A stretch of DNA of 64,000 nucleotides from Erythrophleum ivorense. Its lineage: Eukaryota; Streptophyta; Magnoliopsida; Fabales; Fabaceae. Below the pieces are notes generated by a model. The model searched no databases and had not been told where the DNA came from. It was given only the letters and a program-made list of their open reading frames with translations. The translations under genes were made by a program, and so were the position numbers. Each line of letters opens with the position of its first letter. Position 1 is the first letter of the stretch. The stretch covers positions 59,511,088 to 59,575,087 of the forward strand of contig JAIUCV010000003.1 of assembly GCA_026724425.1 (NCBI GenBank), in the 5' to 3' direction. This document shows, one piece after another, positions 23,501-35,198 of this stretch.

Positions 23501-26500
23501 CAAAGGATCATCTAACACTGCTTCCCCTTCTAATTTTTGTCTACTGATTCTATATTCAAGACATAAGCCAGAATTTTGAAGCTCACTTAAAGACAATTCA
23601 CTGAAACTAGGAAATCTCAATGTGAAATCCTTCTTATATATTATAGCTTCAATTGTACCTCATATTTTTGTTTTCAAATCTAGAATATTTCTCCACAAAC
23701 TTGTATAAGTTAACTCCAAAAAAAATTATCAGCTTTCTTTCCCATTAATAATAATAAGAAAAAGATTTTGGGAATAATGCTCAGAAAGGGAAAGGGAAGA
23801 TCCAAGAAGACAAAGGAGATGTTACAAGAGAATGAGTACATTCAAGGGAGGATAATAGAAACATGTCAGAAGTAATGAATCTAGAGTAATGTATGCAAAA
23901 TAATTGTCACTGGTGCTTACTTCATGTTCCCATCTTTACCTAAGCACCTGGGATCACTTCCCCCACCTTATTCTTACACAGAAGTGATAAGACCCTATTC
24001 TGTTCATTCTAGGGTGCAACATCACTTTGAAGGTCTGCACATTTTTTTAAGATCTTAAGGCTAATCCTAATTTGTAAATTGCTCTAGGCTCTTTAAATAT
24101 TTCATTACATTTGTGTGCTCTTGAAGTCCCGACTTCGTTGATACAATCACATCTCAGGAAGCAACCAAAACTGATTGTTTCAAGGACTTTCTGTTGAGCA
24201 TTTTTTCAGGTCCAAAAGGAACAATTTTTCCTTTAAGCGCTTCATAAGTTTACAAAGCATGACATTTTGCCAATTATTATTCTTTAAAGAAAAGTGATTA
24301 CAAGAGAGCTTAATTTTTTTTTTTTGGTTACACTTATTTCACCCTAATTTTGACAAACTATTCTTAAGCATAAATATTCCAATGCATACATGGTATCAAA
24401 ATATTACAGGGGAAAAAAATTGCAAGAATGCGAAAGCATTAAAAACAATTTTGCATCAAAACAAGGGCATATGTAAAGACAAACCTGTATCAAGACAAAG
24501 GCTTTTGGTAAAAGACCAGCCTGTAACAGAACATAAAAGTTTATTATGGAATAAACAAATATGAATGCTAATCAAATATATACATATACATATGTACACA
24601 TGGACATGCAAACTTGAGTGTGTGCTTGTGTATGTCTAAATGTCTACATATATAAATATAAATATAAATATACAAATATGATGTCCCCATCTTTTAAGTA
24701 GAGACTTACTATTATGGCCTCACGTTGATATTGATTGAAAGTACTTTCAACATATTCCTTCAAAGGTATTGGGACTTTCCAACCGTGATCTGCTGTACCA
24801 GAATTCTGTCTACCAGCAGTTAATATCAAATCCTTGTAAAGGAGAGAGCTTATAGTTCGCACTGCCAAATACTCACGAGCAATAGTTGATAAACTGCATA
24901 TCTACATAGCATTTTACATTTATTTAAAGGCCAAATTAATTCAAGACATATAATAACCTTTATCTTGGGAACACAAAAATTAAACATCCCTAGCCCTTTT
25001 CAATGAATAACAGAACTCTTTGGAAATTTCCAAGTACACAAATACACAGAAGTGTGATTCCCCTAATAAAATGGCTATGATTTAACATAATACTTTAATT
25101 GATTATTTAGCATATAGGAAGTCTTCAAATCTTTTTAGAAAATGACCAAAAAAGAGAGGAATACACAAATTCCTGAAGACCCAAAGGCATGGCCCAAAAA
25201 AAGACCATGAATTTAGAAACTTGTTGAAAGGCGGAGGTGGGGAAAAGGGATAAGAAGCTTCTGCATCACATACTAATCATACTAGTAGACAAAGAGCAAC
25301 ATAAAATGTGTGGTACAATTTGCGATTATGAATTGTTTACAGAAACATATAATAAGTCAAAAGATAGAGTGCTTTAAATGTTCAATTTCAAAGTAAAAAA
25401 TTACAATATTCACGTGAACTTGGAATGAAATTCAATGATGCATTAGGTAAATGTCCAATGTACATCAATGATTACTTAGTGATACAAAAAATAATAATTT
25501 CTATTTAAAGATTGCTAATGTTAAATTCTACTTTCTTTCCCTAGTCCTTAGAGTTGTTATTTCATTTTTTGTTACATATGTTTTATAAAAAAAAAAGTAA
25601 TTTATTGGAAAGAAAAGAGAGAAATCACGATAAGGGAAAAGAATGAGATATCCTCCGAAATAGAAAACTTAGAAGAAAGAAGTGAGCCCTATGAAGCATA
25701 AACACAGAACTGTTGACACATCAAGCATAAAAAAATATAGAACATGCCACAAATATACATGCACACATGTTATATTCAAATCTTCATTCTTAAAACTTCC
25801 CATTTAGTGATACTACTTCTAAAGACAAAACACCACTGGCATTATGTTATATTTGAAGTACCTTATACTCCTATTTTCCATAAAAATCTACTGAATAAAA
25901 AATGTTCAACTATATTATTCAGGTACAACAGAAACGTTAGGAAAGAACTATACTATTCAGATTTCACTTTTTTTGGGGGCCAGCAGTGTCCAGCATGTGT
26001 CTGACCTGAAAAAATATGATTTTGTTTATTTTGACATGTCTGTATGCATGTCAGACACTGGTTGGCAGTATGTTGTGACAGTGTTGGCATCAACACACTG
26101 AGATACGTAGAAGCAGGCATGTCCATGCTTTATAAGGTAAGCATAAGCCTAAGAGACTCATAAAGTGCATCAAAGCTGCCCAACCTCTCTGCATATCAGA
26201 ATGGAAACACCCCTTAAAAAAACCACGAGCAGAATACCAAAGAGAGGCCAGAAACATAGCCGTGTCCCGTAAAATGTATACAGGCAAAGGAATTCTTTTA
26301 AAAATCTGGGCATTCTGCTCCATCTCCGTTAAAGAGCATTCATAATTATACTTGATTTGTGTACAAATATGCAAACACATAAACAGTAAGAACACTGCAT
26401 ATATGTTTGGAATTTTTCAAGAACATATATAAAAGACAAATGATGTGGATGCCCATCTCATATTTTATAGCATATCCAACGTATTCATTCCATGTAATTA

Positions 26501-28762
26501 AAGTATATAGCCGTACTATAGATATCAAATATCTGAATTTCCAGTAAGAGAGCTCTTTATATAAAACGTATTAACTTCATTGCAAGATAACACGGCTAGT
26601 TGTTTCAACATAGAGCCTTGATCATCATATTCCAGTTCCAATGTAAAATTGCCATGCTCATACATCTGGGCATACTATCAATATCATCTCTTACAAACAT
26701 ACAATGTCCTTTGGGTGCCAAAAAAATACACATTTTTTCATAAGCAGAAAATAACAATTAGAATATTATATCACTTAAATCCCAAGGAAATGAGAATTTA
26801 AAAAATATTCAGATTAAAAGTTGCAAACCTGCAATTCATCCCTGGAATAGAACTCACAGTTAGGTTGCCATCATGGGAAACAAAATCCAGATAGGATACA
26901 AGTCCAGAAATCAAAATTAATCTATCACACTTCCCAAGAAGAATATAATATGGGTTAAAAAAAATTACCTTCAGAAAATACAGCTGCCTTTCTGGCTCAC
27001 AAATATGGGAACGCATATTCAACAATCTTGGGCAAGATTTTACATTATTTGTATTAAAATGCGAGAACTCTCCAGCTAGATAGAGTCTGACCCGAAGAAG
27101 TCTGGCCTCAGAAAATTTCCGTATGTGCTCCACCAAAGCAAATGCATACACAGTAGGAAATTTTTTACCATCCAGAAACTGCACCAGGACAAATACATAG
27201 ATCAAGTAAATTCAGCCATTTGGAGTTGAGGCCCATTTTTGTTGTAGCAGAAGTATATGAAGGCAAAGGCAAAAAAGATAATGACAACAGTGCTTTTTAG
27301 TTTCCTCAAATTCAAAGCAAGTAGAGCACACTATTTTGCTCAAATTAAGGAAACTTGCTTCCTCCTAAAAATAGTAGACAATAAAAATATCGACATATTG
27401 ATTTTCATTAATTCTATGTCTGTATTTAATATATGTTGAAGACTCATATTAGACACAATACAACATTTAGATAACATATGGACACTTTAGGTTGTTGTGT
27501 CGCAATGTCCATGTCAATGCTGTGTCCCACGTCTATGACAATGTCTATGCTTCCTAAATCCTTCCTTATTCACAATTTGCTTAATAATATACAAAGTGCT
27601 GCTACTTGCAAAATATTCTCAAAAGATGTAAGAAATAGACTATTTACAAGTTCACAGGGAGAACTATTAACAATAAAAAACAAAAATATACTAGCTTGAG
27701 CAGGAGAACAATAAAATTATTTGAAGACTTAGAAGGCAAATAACAACTACAATAACACTCAGTGCAATATCCGGACGAATACATCATAATTAGATCCAAA
27801 AAGATACATTTTCTGATCATTAGTACCTTTTCTTTCGAGAGTAGTAGAAGATCATTCTGCGATATTGATTCACCCTCCTTGGTTTCACAAGGAAATTCTA
27901 TAAAATGAAAGCCATCTGCCTCACTGCAACTCTTTACTACACCTAACTTCCATTCAGTCACTGCAGTTTAAACAGAGTTCTTCAGCACCATAGAGAGGTA
28001 TTCATTTATCAAAATCCAAATTTTTAAATGGAAACCAATGCTCATAATCAAATTTTTGACTTCCTTGTGCAACTTTGATGATAATGTAAGGAGAAAAAGA
28101 AAAAGGTTTTAAGGAGGAGCATAGAGAAATCTTACTTGCCTTCTCAGTATGAATCCAAAACATGGAATTTATATAAAAGCTATCCGGATTTTGGGAAAAA
28201 ATAAAATAATTCTAACACAATGTTATTAACAAAAATTAGTTTACCGAAAGAACCTCTCATATTTGAATGTGCATAAGATGAAACTTTGTTAATATTCAAA
28301 AGTCAATATCATGCTTCAATAGACCAAAATTCTTGCGAATCCAACAAAAAAGAGAAATCTTGCGAATCATACAAAGAAGAGATAAAGCAAAATAAAAGTA
28401 AATAAATAAGAGATACCCTCTTCGTCCTCTTTCTCCTTAATAATCTGAGATTTTGCTTCTTCAAAAATGAGAGGCTCGTAAGTCGAGATATAATCATCAA
28501 CGTCTTTGTACTGAGACTTCACTTTGGGCAGTCTAAATGCATCCCCATCTCCAGTCTCTCCCCCATTGTTCTTCTGCTTCTGAAAAACTCAAATGTCAAA
28601 ACTTTCCATGATCGCACGGAAAGACAGCTTTTTGCAGGAGACAGAGAGTAATTAAGTTACCTTGGATTCCTTGAGGAGACGAAAGTAGTCCCAACTAAGA
28701 ATAATCTGGTAGAAGCGGCGTATTACAGATTCTTCCTGAAGCTTTTCTTTGTCCAAAGCCAT
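14540..28762 (-). CDS. MAA3: SEN1/senataxin-like helicase, MAGATAMA3 orthologue (20 exons)
   Basis: Exons on the minus strand: 28661-28762, 28417-28579, 27827-27960, 26969-27178, 24710-24901, 24485-24520, 22998-23083, 22692-22742, 21024-21135, 20846-20951, 20099-20196, 19619-19732, 19406-19498, 17918-17971, 17452-17510, 17255-17339, 16035-16403, 15347-15469, 15162-15248, 14540-14755. They sum to 2490 nt (829 aa); all introns are GT-AG and phases agree throughout. Arabidopsis MAA3 is about 818 aa. Superfamily 1B helicase motifs are: GPPGTGKT (280-287, Walker A), DEAA (494-497, Walker B), GDPAQLPAT (519-527), QYRMHPE (559-565), TVDGCQ (683-688) and MNVGITRAK (717-725). The N-terminus MALDKEKLQEE and an acidic C-terminus also fit. 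SEN1 proteins unwind RNA/DNA hybrids in the nucleus; MAA3 is needed for female gametophyte development. Oddity: Cys687 replaces the near-invariant Phe of motif V. No internal stop. The start is the first ATG of exon 1. Confidence 0.93.
21357..22072. repeat. Inverted-end repeat in helicase intron 8, hosting a nested LINE
   Basis: The left end AGGGATAGGCAAAATACCC and the inverse of the right end (AGGGATGGCAATGGGTTCG) are similar. The interior is full of GGGTATT/TACCC words. This ACCC-rich type is common in plant genomes. It is interrupted by the RTE fragment at 21519-21723. Confidence 0.42.
21519..21723 (-). mobile_element. 5'-truncated RTE-type LINE with (TTG)n tail and target duplication
   Basis: On the minus strand the frame reads ENSPIIRSRGRPRQTIGEII, then KRDLDLNGLSKNMIYDRCLW and RRLIHVANPT before a stop. 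This is the extreme C-terminus of plant RTE-clade reverse transcriptases. It is followed by AATGGGAAAAGGC and a (TTG)n tail, seen as (CAA)n on the plus strand from 21519. The 9-bp sequence ATTACATTA flanks both sides (21510-21518 and 21724-21732), a clean target-site duplication. Only about 200 bp of the 3' end was copied. Confidence 0.85.
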
Positions 28763-28773
28763 AGATAGAAAGA

Positions 28774-28786
28774 GGGGGGGGGGGGG
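28774..28786. repeat. G13 tract (C13 in the mRNA) just upstream of the helicase start codon
   Basis: On the sense strand the run of 13 C ends 11 nt before the ATG (28762), so it lies in the 5' untranslated region or core promoter. It could affect start-site choice or translation; this is inference only. Confidence 0.8.
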
Positions 28787-30282
28787 TTTGGCGCAGTGAA
28801 GAATCTGGGAAGACGGGGGTTTAAGAGTGAATGACTACAAAGTACAAACCCCAAAGTATAAATTGCAACATAAAAAATTTATTTATTTTTGAATACTTAT
28901 TTACATATTATTTATTTTCGTGTGCTTATATTTACGGTTACACAAAGGGTTCTGCCTTGTCAAAAATAAAAATAAATGAAATAAGGGCTTTGCTTTCTTT
29001 TTTATTTATTTATTTTTGTGTACTTATTAAAATAGTTTGTGCTTTTCTTTTATTAAACTTTTTTTATGTTTCTGCGTACAAATAAATAATTTAATTTTTT
29101 ATGAATTTATCACTATTTGATACTTAAAAAGTAGAATTAAACTTAGATAATTTCTTTTGTGTGTTTCTTATGAGATTTGAGGTTTTAGTGACTTTATCAC
29201 TAAATTTGAGGAGTTCGCTATATTTTTTAAGAAAATAACTCAAATAAAAGAAATTTTAGTTTTTTTATTCAAATGTTTTATTGCACACATTAGTATAGTT
29301 ATATTAATAATTTAGTGCATGATTTATAAAAAAATATTAATAAATAATAGAGGAAATTATGCTTGTCACAACATCAATAATACAATTGAAAAGAAAAATA
29401 ATTTATTTATTAGGCCATATTATCATACTATGTAACCTTGTTAATGTGTAATGAGAAATAAATATATTTATGACATAATTATGGATTATTCTAAAGACTA
29501 TATGTGTATTGCAATCCAGATCTTCTATATTTCAAAAATAATTACATATGATATAGTTTGAGAGAAATTAAAAATAAAATAAAATAAATATAAGAAAAGA
29601 AGTAATTTCTATACATTCTTCCACTTATTTTCTCTTCAATTGCACAATTACAAAAATTATAATTTGATATAGATTGTTAAATAAAAATTTTCTTTTGTTA
29701 TCATGTAATAATGTCTTATTTGGTATATAATATTATTAGCTTTAGAAATAATAAAATAATAATAATGTGAATAAAATAAAATAGTTATATTTAATATGAT
29801 ATAAAAAATATAAATATTATTTTATTTATATATTTAGTTAAATAAAAATAACACATGAATAGAAAAAATAATAAAATAATAATTCCTATATCTCTACTTA
29901 AAAATAGAGTTAGAACTAAATAAAATAACGATAACAAAATATAATAGGCTTTGTATAAATTAATTATATTAACTATTTTTTATTATTGTATTTATAAAAT
30001 AAAAATAAATTTGTTTTAATTTTACAAAATATGTAATAAAAGATATTATTCAATAAATTTATTCTCCTGCTATCTTCTTCAATCAATCGAAGCATAAGAA
30101 TCCGAGAGTAAGAAAAGTGTTAATTCCCGTAAAGTAGGCCCATCCTCCCACCCAACTTGGGCTCCCCTCCTTTTTCTTTTTCTTTTGTTTTTTAACCATT
30201 GCACGCCATATATTAATTAGAGGCAATCCAATTTCACACATGCTGTATCATGTACTGTAATATCTTTGAAGTGTTTTTTCAA
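28787..30282. other. AT-rich spacer upstream of the helicase gene
   Basis: Very AT-rich. No coding signal on either strand. The helicase promoter should lie in the first few hundred bases, but no TATA box or other element stands out. Confidence 0.4.
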
Positions 30283-30481
30283 AGATTAAAAGAATAATAT
30301 ATATTATCTAAAAATTTTAATTGATAAGATAAAAATTTTAATTATAATAAAAAACTATACTTTAAAATTTGTAATTGTACAATACAACAAATTTTTTTAA
30401 AATTTAACTTTTTTATAATTAAAACTTTTATCCTCCTAATTATAATTTTTTAAATGTTTTACATTATTTTTAATCCTTAAA
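30283..30481. repeat. AT-rich inverted-repeat element (MITE-like)
   Basis: The left part (AAAGATTAAAAGAATAATAT) and the inverse of the right part (AAGGATTAAAAATAATGTAA) form imperfect terminal inverted repeats extending into AAAATTTTAATT-rich arms. Confidence 0.45.
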
Positions 30482-30589
30482 AAAAATGCCTAAAAAGCAT
30501 TATTTCACATGGTGCAAAAAATTTGGCTCATGTAGAGGATCCGTCCTCCATTAATTGGCCTTCCCTTATGCTATCCTCATGAAGACTTA

Positions 30590-30800
30590 CTAAGGGTTTG
30601 TTTGACAAAAAGTTAAATATAAAAATAAAAATAATATATAATTTTGTCAATAAATAATATTCATAATATTTTTTTTTTATTTTTAATGATTGAATAATTA
30701 TTTTTAAAAAAATATTAAATAATAATTGAATACTAATTATAAAATTAAAATTAAAATTTTATCTATTTTATTTTATTTTTCTCCCTCCTTCTTGGTAAAC
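30590..30800. repeat. Element related to the 47.05-kb GTTTGG repeat
   Basis: Starts CTAAGGGTTTGTTTGACAAA and then shares 'ATTTTGT..ATAAATAAT', 'TTTTAATGATTGAATAATTA' and 'AAATAATAATTGAATA' words in the same order as 47060-47240, so the two are diverged copies of one family. Confidence 0.45.
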
Positions 30801-30883
30801 TCAACTGTCTATAAAATTCTTTTACAAAGAAGGAAAAAAAAAGAATAATTCAAAAGATATAATAAAATTTGAGTCTATTCATA

Positions 30884-30907
30884 CTCTCTCTCTCTCTCTC
30901 TCTCTCT
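30884..30907. repeat. (CT)12 microsatellite
   Basis: Perfect CT dinucleotide run in a non-coding stretch about 950 bp upstream of the small acidic-protein gene. Confidence 0.9.
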
Positions 30908-31166
30908 GTTGAAGTCTTTATTGTAAATACTTGTTGGGGAAGGACTAAGGTCATTGGAATCCTTATTCAAGGCGGATTACTTGCTGAATCACATTTTTTC
31001 AAACCAACACGTTACCGTGGGCCCTGAATATACAGTGCACGAAAGAAAAATTTTCCTGGACTTTTAATAATCCTCTCATTTTTCTTTCCTTTATTTTTTT
31101 AAATAAAAATTTTCCATTGCAAATATTTCTCTCCCTCTTAATGTATAAAATAAAATAAAATAACCA

Positions 31167-31420
31167 AAATCAACATCTTGTCCCTTAAGTTTGTATAAGG
31201 TTTTGATTTCGTCCATGTTGTGTTTTTTTATTTTTCAATTGAATCCCTTCTTTCTTGCCTATGCCCATCAATGTAACTAATGGCAAATCCACAGATCAAC
31301 GTGGATTTACCGTTAGTGATGCAAATGGTATTGTGCAAGGCAAGAGATTGAATCGGTTGGTAAAAATAAAAATAAAAATTTCACACAAACTTAAAGGATA
31401 AAAAGTTGATTTTGACCGTA
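31167..31420. repeat. MITE-like element with long inverted ends and a central palindrome
   Basis: The left end AAAATCAACATCTTGTCCCT and the inverse of the right end (AAAATCAACTTTTTATCCTT) match, continuing with TAAGTTTGTRTRA. In the centre AATGGCAAATCCAC and GTGGATTTACCGTT form a near-perfect stem around an 8-base loop. It sits 440 bp upstream of the gene at 31864. Confidence 0.6.
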
Positions 31421-31479
31421 AAAAAGGTATTATCTTAACCTCAAAATAAAAGTATAAAAAAAATCAAATATATGAAAAG

Positions 31480-31480
<1 letters not shown>

Positions 31481-31510
<30 letters not shown>
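31481..31510. repeat. (TA)15 microsatellite
   Basis: Perfect TA run upstream of the small acidic-protein gene. Confidence 0.9.
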
Positions 31511-31511
<1 letters not shown>

Positions 31512-31791
31512 CTTGGAGTCTTTCAATTTTGTTTTAAAATTTATTTTGTCAATTTTGTCTTATGGATTTATAAAAATTCTTAATATTTTTTAATTATTAA
31601 TGTCATCTAAATAATTACCTGGCAAGTGAATATCTAATTAGTCACAATTTTGTGAATATAATGAATGTTATAAAATTTCTCATAAAATAATTAATGAGCT
31701 TGATAAAGCAGCTAGCATACTTAAATAAATTAAGATCCATGGACACGTCACACAAACCGACCTAGATTTTTACGGCCCGATAAAAGGACGC

Positions 31792-31800
31792 GTATAAGCC
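31792..31800 (+). promoter_or_regulatory. Probable TATA box of the small acidic-protein gene
   Basis: GTATAAGCC about 70 bp before the ATG at 31864 follows a locally GC-richer stretch (GGCCCGATAAAAGGACGCG). The spacing implies a leader of about 40 nt. Confidence 0.5.
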
Positions 31801-31863
31801 TTTGAGAGTTAAAATATTCACAATCTCTCCTTCGAAACAAAACCGAACAGGAAGAAATCACAA

Positions 31864-32415
31864 ATGGCGAAACCCATACCTGCATGCGAATGTAACAACA
31901 AGACCAGCCAGAAGCAGCCATCTATGGTGGCGCTCTCTGAATCGGAGTTAAACGCTGCTATGCAACTCATACAACTTAGCATCAGCGCGGATTCTTGTTC
32001 CGATCATACTGATTACCACCATCAAGAAGAAGAAGAAGAAGAAGATAATAGCAGTAATAGCAGCTTTTTGAGCTTCAGCGTCCAACAAGGAAAACCGAAG
32101 CGACTGAACAAAGTTGATGGCAGCAAAGGCGATGTGGCAGCCTCATCGACGTCGTCGTCATCCTTGGGTTCAATATTAATGGAAACAGAAAGAGAAGAAG
32201 AAGAAGGTGACGACGATGATGATCGAAACAATTTTGGAGTAAGAAAGAACAAGAGGTACCGCTCCGTTGCAGAGTTATATAGGGTTACTAGTGAGACTGT
32301 ATTGATGTCCGTTGTTAAAGGCAACAAGAGGAAGAAGGAGATAGAGTGTCTACGAGGATTGGGATCGTTTAAATTTCTTGAAGAAATTGATGGTGCTGAG
32401 TCCAGAGGGTGCTAG
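31864..32415 (+). CDS. Small acidic plant protein of unknown function
   Basis: Single exon, 183 aa. The first ATG follows a short leader after a TATA box. N-terminal region 'LSESELNAAMQLIQLS' (about residues 24-39) is followed by low-complexity acidic and serine tracts (EEEEEED near 55, SSTSSSSLG near 95, EREEEEGDDDDDR near 110). Then comes a basic block, 'RKNKRYRSVAELYRVT', near 126-141, and a Lys/Arg-rich tail. Short plant proteins with an N-terminal 'xAAxxLIQLS' and a later 'KRxRSxAELY' motif exist and are uncharacterised; nuclear location is suggested by the basic clusters. No catalytic motif, signal peptide or membrane segment. Codon use and GC content differ clearly from the spacer, supporting a real gene. 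Function unknown. Confidence 0.72.
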   Translation: MAKPIPACECNNKTSQKQPSMVALSESELNAAMQLIQLSISADSCSDHTDYHHQEEEEEEDNSSNSSFLSFSVQQGKPKRLNKVDGSKGDVAASSTSSSSLGSILMETEREEEEGDDDDDRNNFGVRKNKRYRSVAELYRVTSETVLMSVVKGNKRKKEIECLRGLGSFKFLEEIDGAESRGC

Positions 32416-34051
32416 CGCTTGATTCATGGACTTCGATCAGCACATGTGATATTAGATGTGAGTTTTACGGAGATTGTGCCTGACACTGTAAGAGTTTTGA
32501 GATAGTACATAGTCTGTATTCAAGTTGCTTAGTTAAATGTAAAAACTAAGATGATCATATTTAGCATCTTGGCTTGAGTTTTAAGGAACACAAATTCACA
32601 CCGTTAATGGTCATAAGTGCATATAATCTTTGAATTCTGTAAACTGGAACTATAGTTTTTTTTTTTTAAACTATATAGGGATTTTGGTTTTTGAGAAAGA
32701 TCTGGAAATTTGTATAGAGGGGAGCAAAATTGTCCATTTCCTTCGATACTCAATGGTGTTCTTTGTTTTCAATAGTGAAGAAAAACCTTTCTGTAGGGTA
32801 ATAAAGAGAAATTTTGTTTCCACAATCTATGCCTCTAAATGTAATGTACTCTTGCCATGTTTATCTCCAGCATTAATAAACAATTAATCCATGTAAGGAA
32901 TTAATAAAGCTGAAGTTCCAAAACTCCAACTTCAGGTTTAAACGGCAAATCCCCTTAGGATGAAGGCTCGTGTGCTCAAAAAAAGTTACCAATTCCCAAA
33001 TTCAACATAGTGAACCAAATTAAGGTTCATGTTCTCATATGCAAGAGATATATATGATAATAAACTGTTTGCGTAAAAGAGTTGGTTATGATTCATGAAT
33101 CGTACAACGTGTTTTTTCTTTTTTTCTTTTTTTTTTTTTGTCAATTTTAAAGGGTTAGTGTACAAAGTTCAACAAATTTTAATGTAGAACAAAGCTAGAG
33201 CACTTAGCATCTGGTCTAGGATCATTCTAACCATTATGACTTTTGATACATTTTACAAATTCAAATCTCATGAGTGTAATTAAAAGAAAATTGTGAGCCC
33301 GGTCTAATAATTATAACTTAAAAGGTGGCGTTTATATATGACTTTGTAAAGATGTGACAATCAAGTACCATATCTATATATTTCTTCTTGAATTCAAAGC
33401 AAACATGCAATACACACCCTCACTATGAACTTCTCAATTCTCATGCTAAACACGTTATGCTTTGCAGTGAAAGTCAATTTACAATTAAGAGGCCCATTGT
33501 CCATACGGTTTTGCTTTCCCAAATCATGCTTATTTGGACCTAAAAGCCCTCTAGACATTCATGGAGATAGCACAATGGTATATCTTCATCTGGAACCCCA
33601 ACAGCTTCAAATATAAAATTACATACCAATGGAATCCAAAGTCTAATTCTTTACTGGTAGAAGAGTCTTATTTCATTGGATGTTTAGTTTCAATTTTGTT
33701 TCAAAAAATGTTATAATTACAACTCAGCACCACGCTTTTATTATTGTTTTCTTAAATCTCTATATATCTTATTTCTATTGAAAAAGTTCATAATAAATAT
33801 TTCAAAATTACATTTAAATTATCTTCGGTTGGTAATATGCTCTTATTATATTTGGTTGGCAGATATAATAGTAAAGAGAATGTAAAATATAAATAGATAC
33901 GAGTAGGTAAGATAAGAAATAACGATTTTATCTCTACTTTTAAAAAAGAGATTTAATAGATAAAATAATAAATATAAGAATATAATATACATTATATAAG
34001 TGATGTAAAAAGATTATATTCGCGATGCAGTGAATCAAACCGAGCCAAAGG
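32416..34051. other. 3' region of the small gene and AT-rich spacer
   Basis: AATAAA-type signals occur near 32873, after which the sequence is AT-rich. Around 33205-33260 there is a weak tRNA-like A box/B box arrangement, not convincing enough for a SINE. No other gene seen. Confidence 0.35.
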
Positions 34052-34349
34052 TATGTTTGAAAATTGAAAAGAAAAAGGAAAAAGGAAGAAATTCTCTCAA
34101 AAGAATGAAAGAGAAGAAAAGAAGGACAAATTGATAATTTCCTTTCCCTTATTTGGGGAAACTTTTCCTTCCAAAATTCTAACTTTAAAACATAAACTAT
34201 GGAAGACTTCTGACAATTTTGAAATATTACTTAAAAATCATTTATTTCCTCTCCTTCTTAATAACTCTCAAATAAAATAAAAAAATTTTGGCTGCATCAT
34301 CCATTTCCTTCTCTTTTCTTTCGTTATCACCCATTTAAACATACTCAAA
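34052..34349. repeat. MITE-like element with GTATGTTT inverted ends
   Basis: The left end GGTATGTTTGAAAATTGAAA and the inverse of the right end (GAGTATGTTTAAATGGGTGA) match. The interior is purine-rich on one side and pyrimidine-rich on the other, as expected for a long hairpin. Confidence 0.5.
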
Positions 34350-35198
34350 AAAATGTTGGAATAAGTCGTGTAATTGTTCAATGATTACTGTGGACAAATG
34401 TGGTGTTAATGTCATCCAAGACTTTGCTGTAGATCATAGAAAGACACTCAGCTTCTTCTTTTTTTTCCTATTTTGTGTGCGTGTCTGTGTAGAAAGACAG
34501 TAAGCTAGTTCTCCAAAATTATTATTTGTTATCAGTATATCTGACTACTGCTAGAAAGAAAACAAATGGAAAATAAAAGAATGAATGAATAGAAGAAGAA
34601 ATTCTCAGGAACGAAGACATATGCTTCTTCCCAAGGTCAAAAACTTTAATGCTTAAAGTGAAGGACATATTCTGTCAGATGCTGCAATTTACTAGAATCA
34701 AGTTTCTGTCCCTCACAATAGTTTGCTTCTTTACATAAGCATTCGAGAAGCAGATCCATATCCCAACCTTGCTGACGTACATCTGGCATTAAACAACCAA
34801 CAATGTCGTTAACAATAACAGTGAAGCTTATAGAATTTAATCCATGTGACGTGTATCTTCTCAAAGCTGCTGAAACAAGACTACACCAGTAGAAGATGCA
34901 ATTTTATGGATATCCCAGTATCTATAATAAGCAACTATCAGCCTTCACTAAAACACATATGGCAACTAAATTCACTATCAAGAGTCATAACTATCTTTTC
35001 TTGGGCTTCAAGTTTAGATATTGAGTGGCTTTCTTATTTTGAGTTCTAGTCGAAGTAGGAAAGGTGTAGTCAAAATCCTAATAATGCTTTTCGGAGACAG
35101 AAAAGTTCATATTGATAATTGATAATGACACCCAAGTTACAATTTTTTTTCTTTTTATTCTTTTTAAAATCATTGGTTTATTTTTAAAACGGACTAAA

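Noticed and set aside
26001..27540. GTGTC/GACAC-rich short palindromes in helicase introns
   Set aside because: Too short and irregular to define a repeat or regulatory element.
34646..34864. 72-aa ORF as an independent small gene
   Set aside because: It is the last exon of the CSN8 copy plus intron read-through; the acceptor at 34783 is in phase with exon 4.
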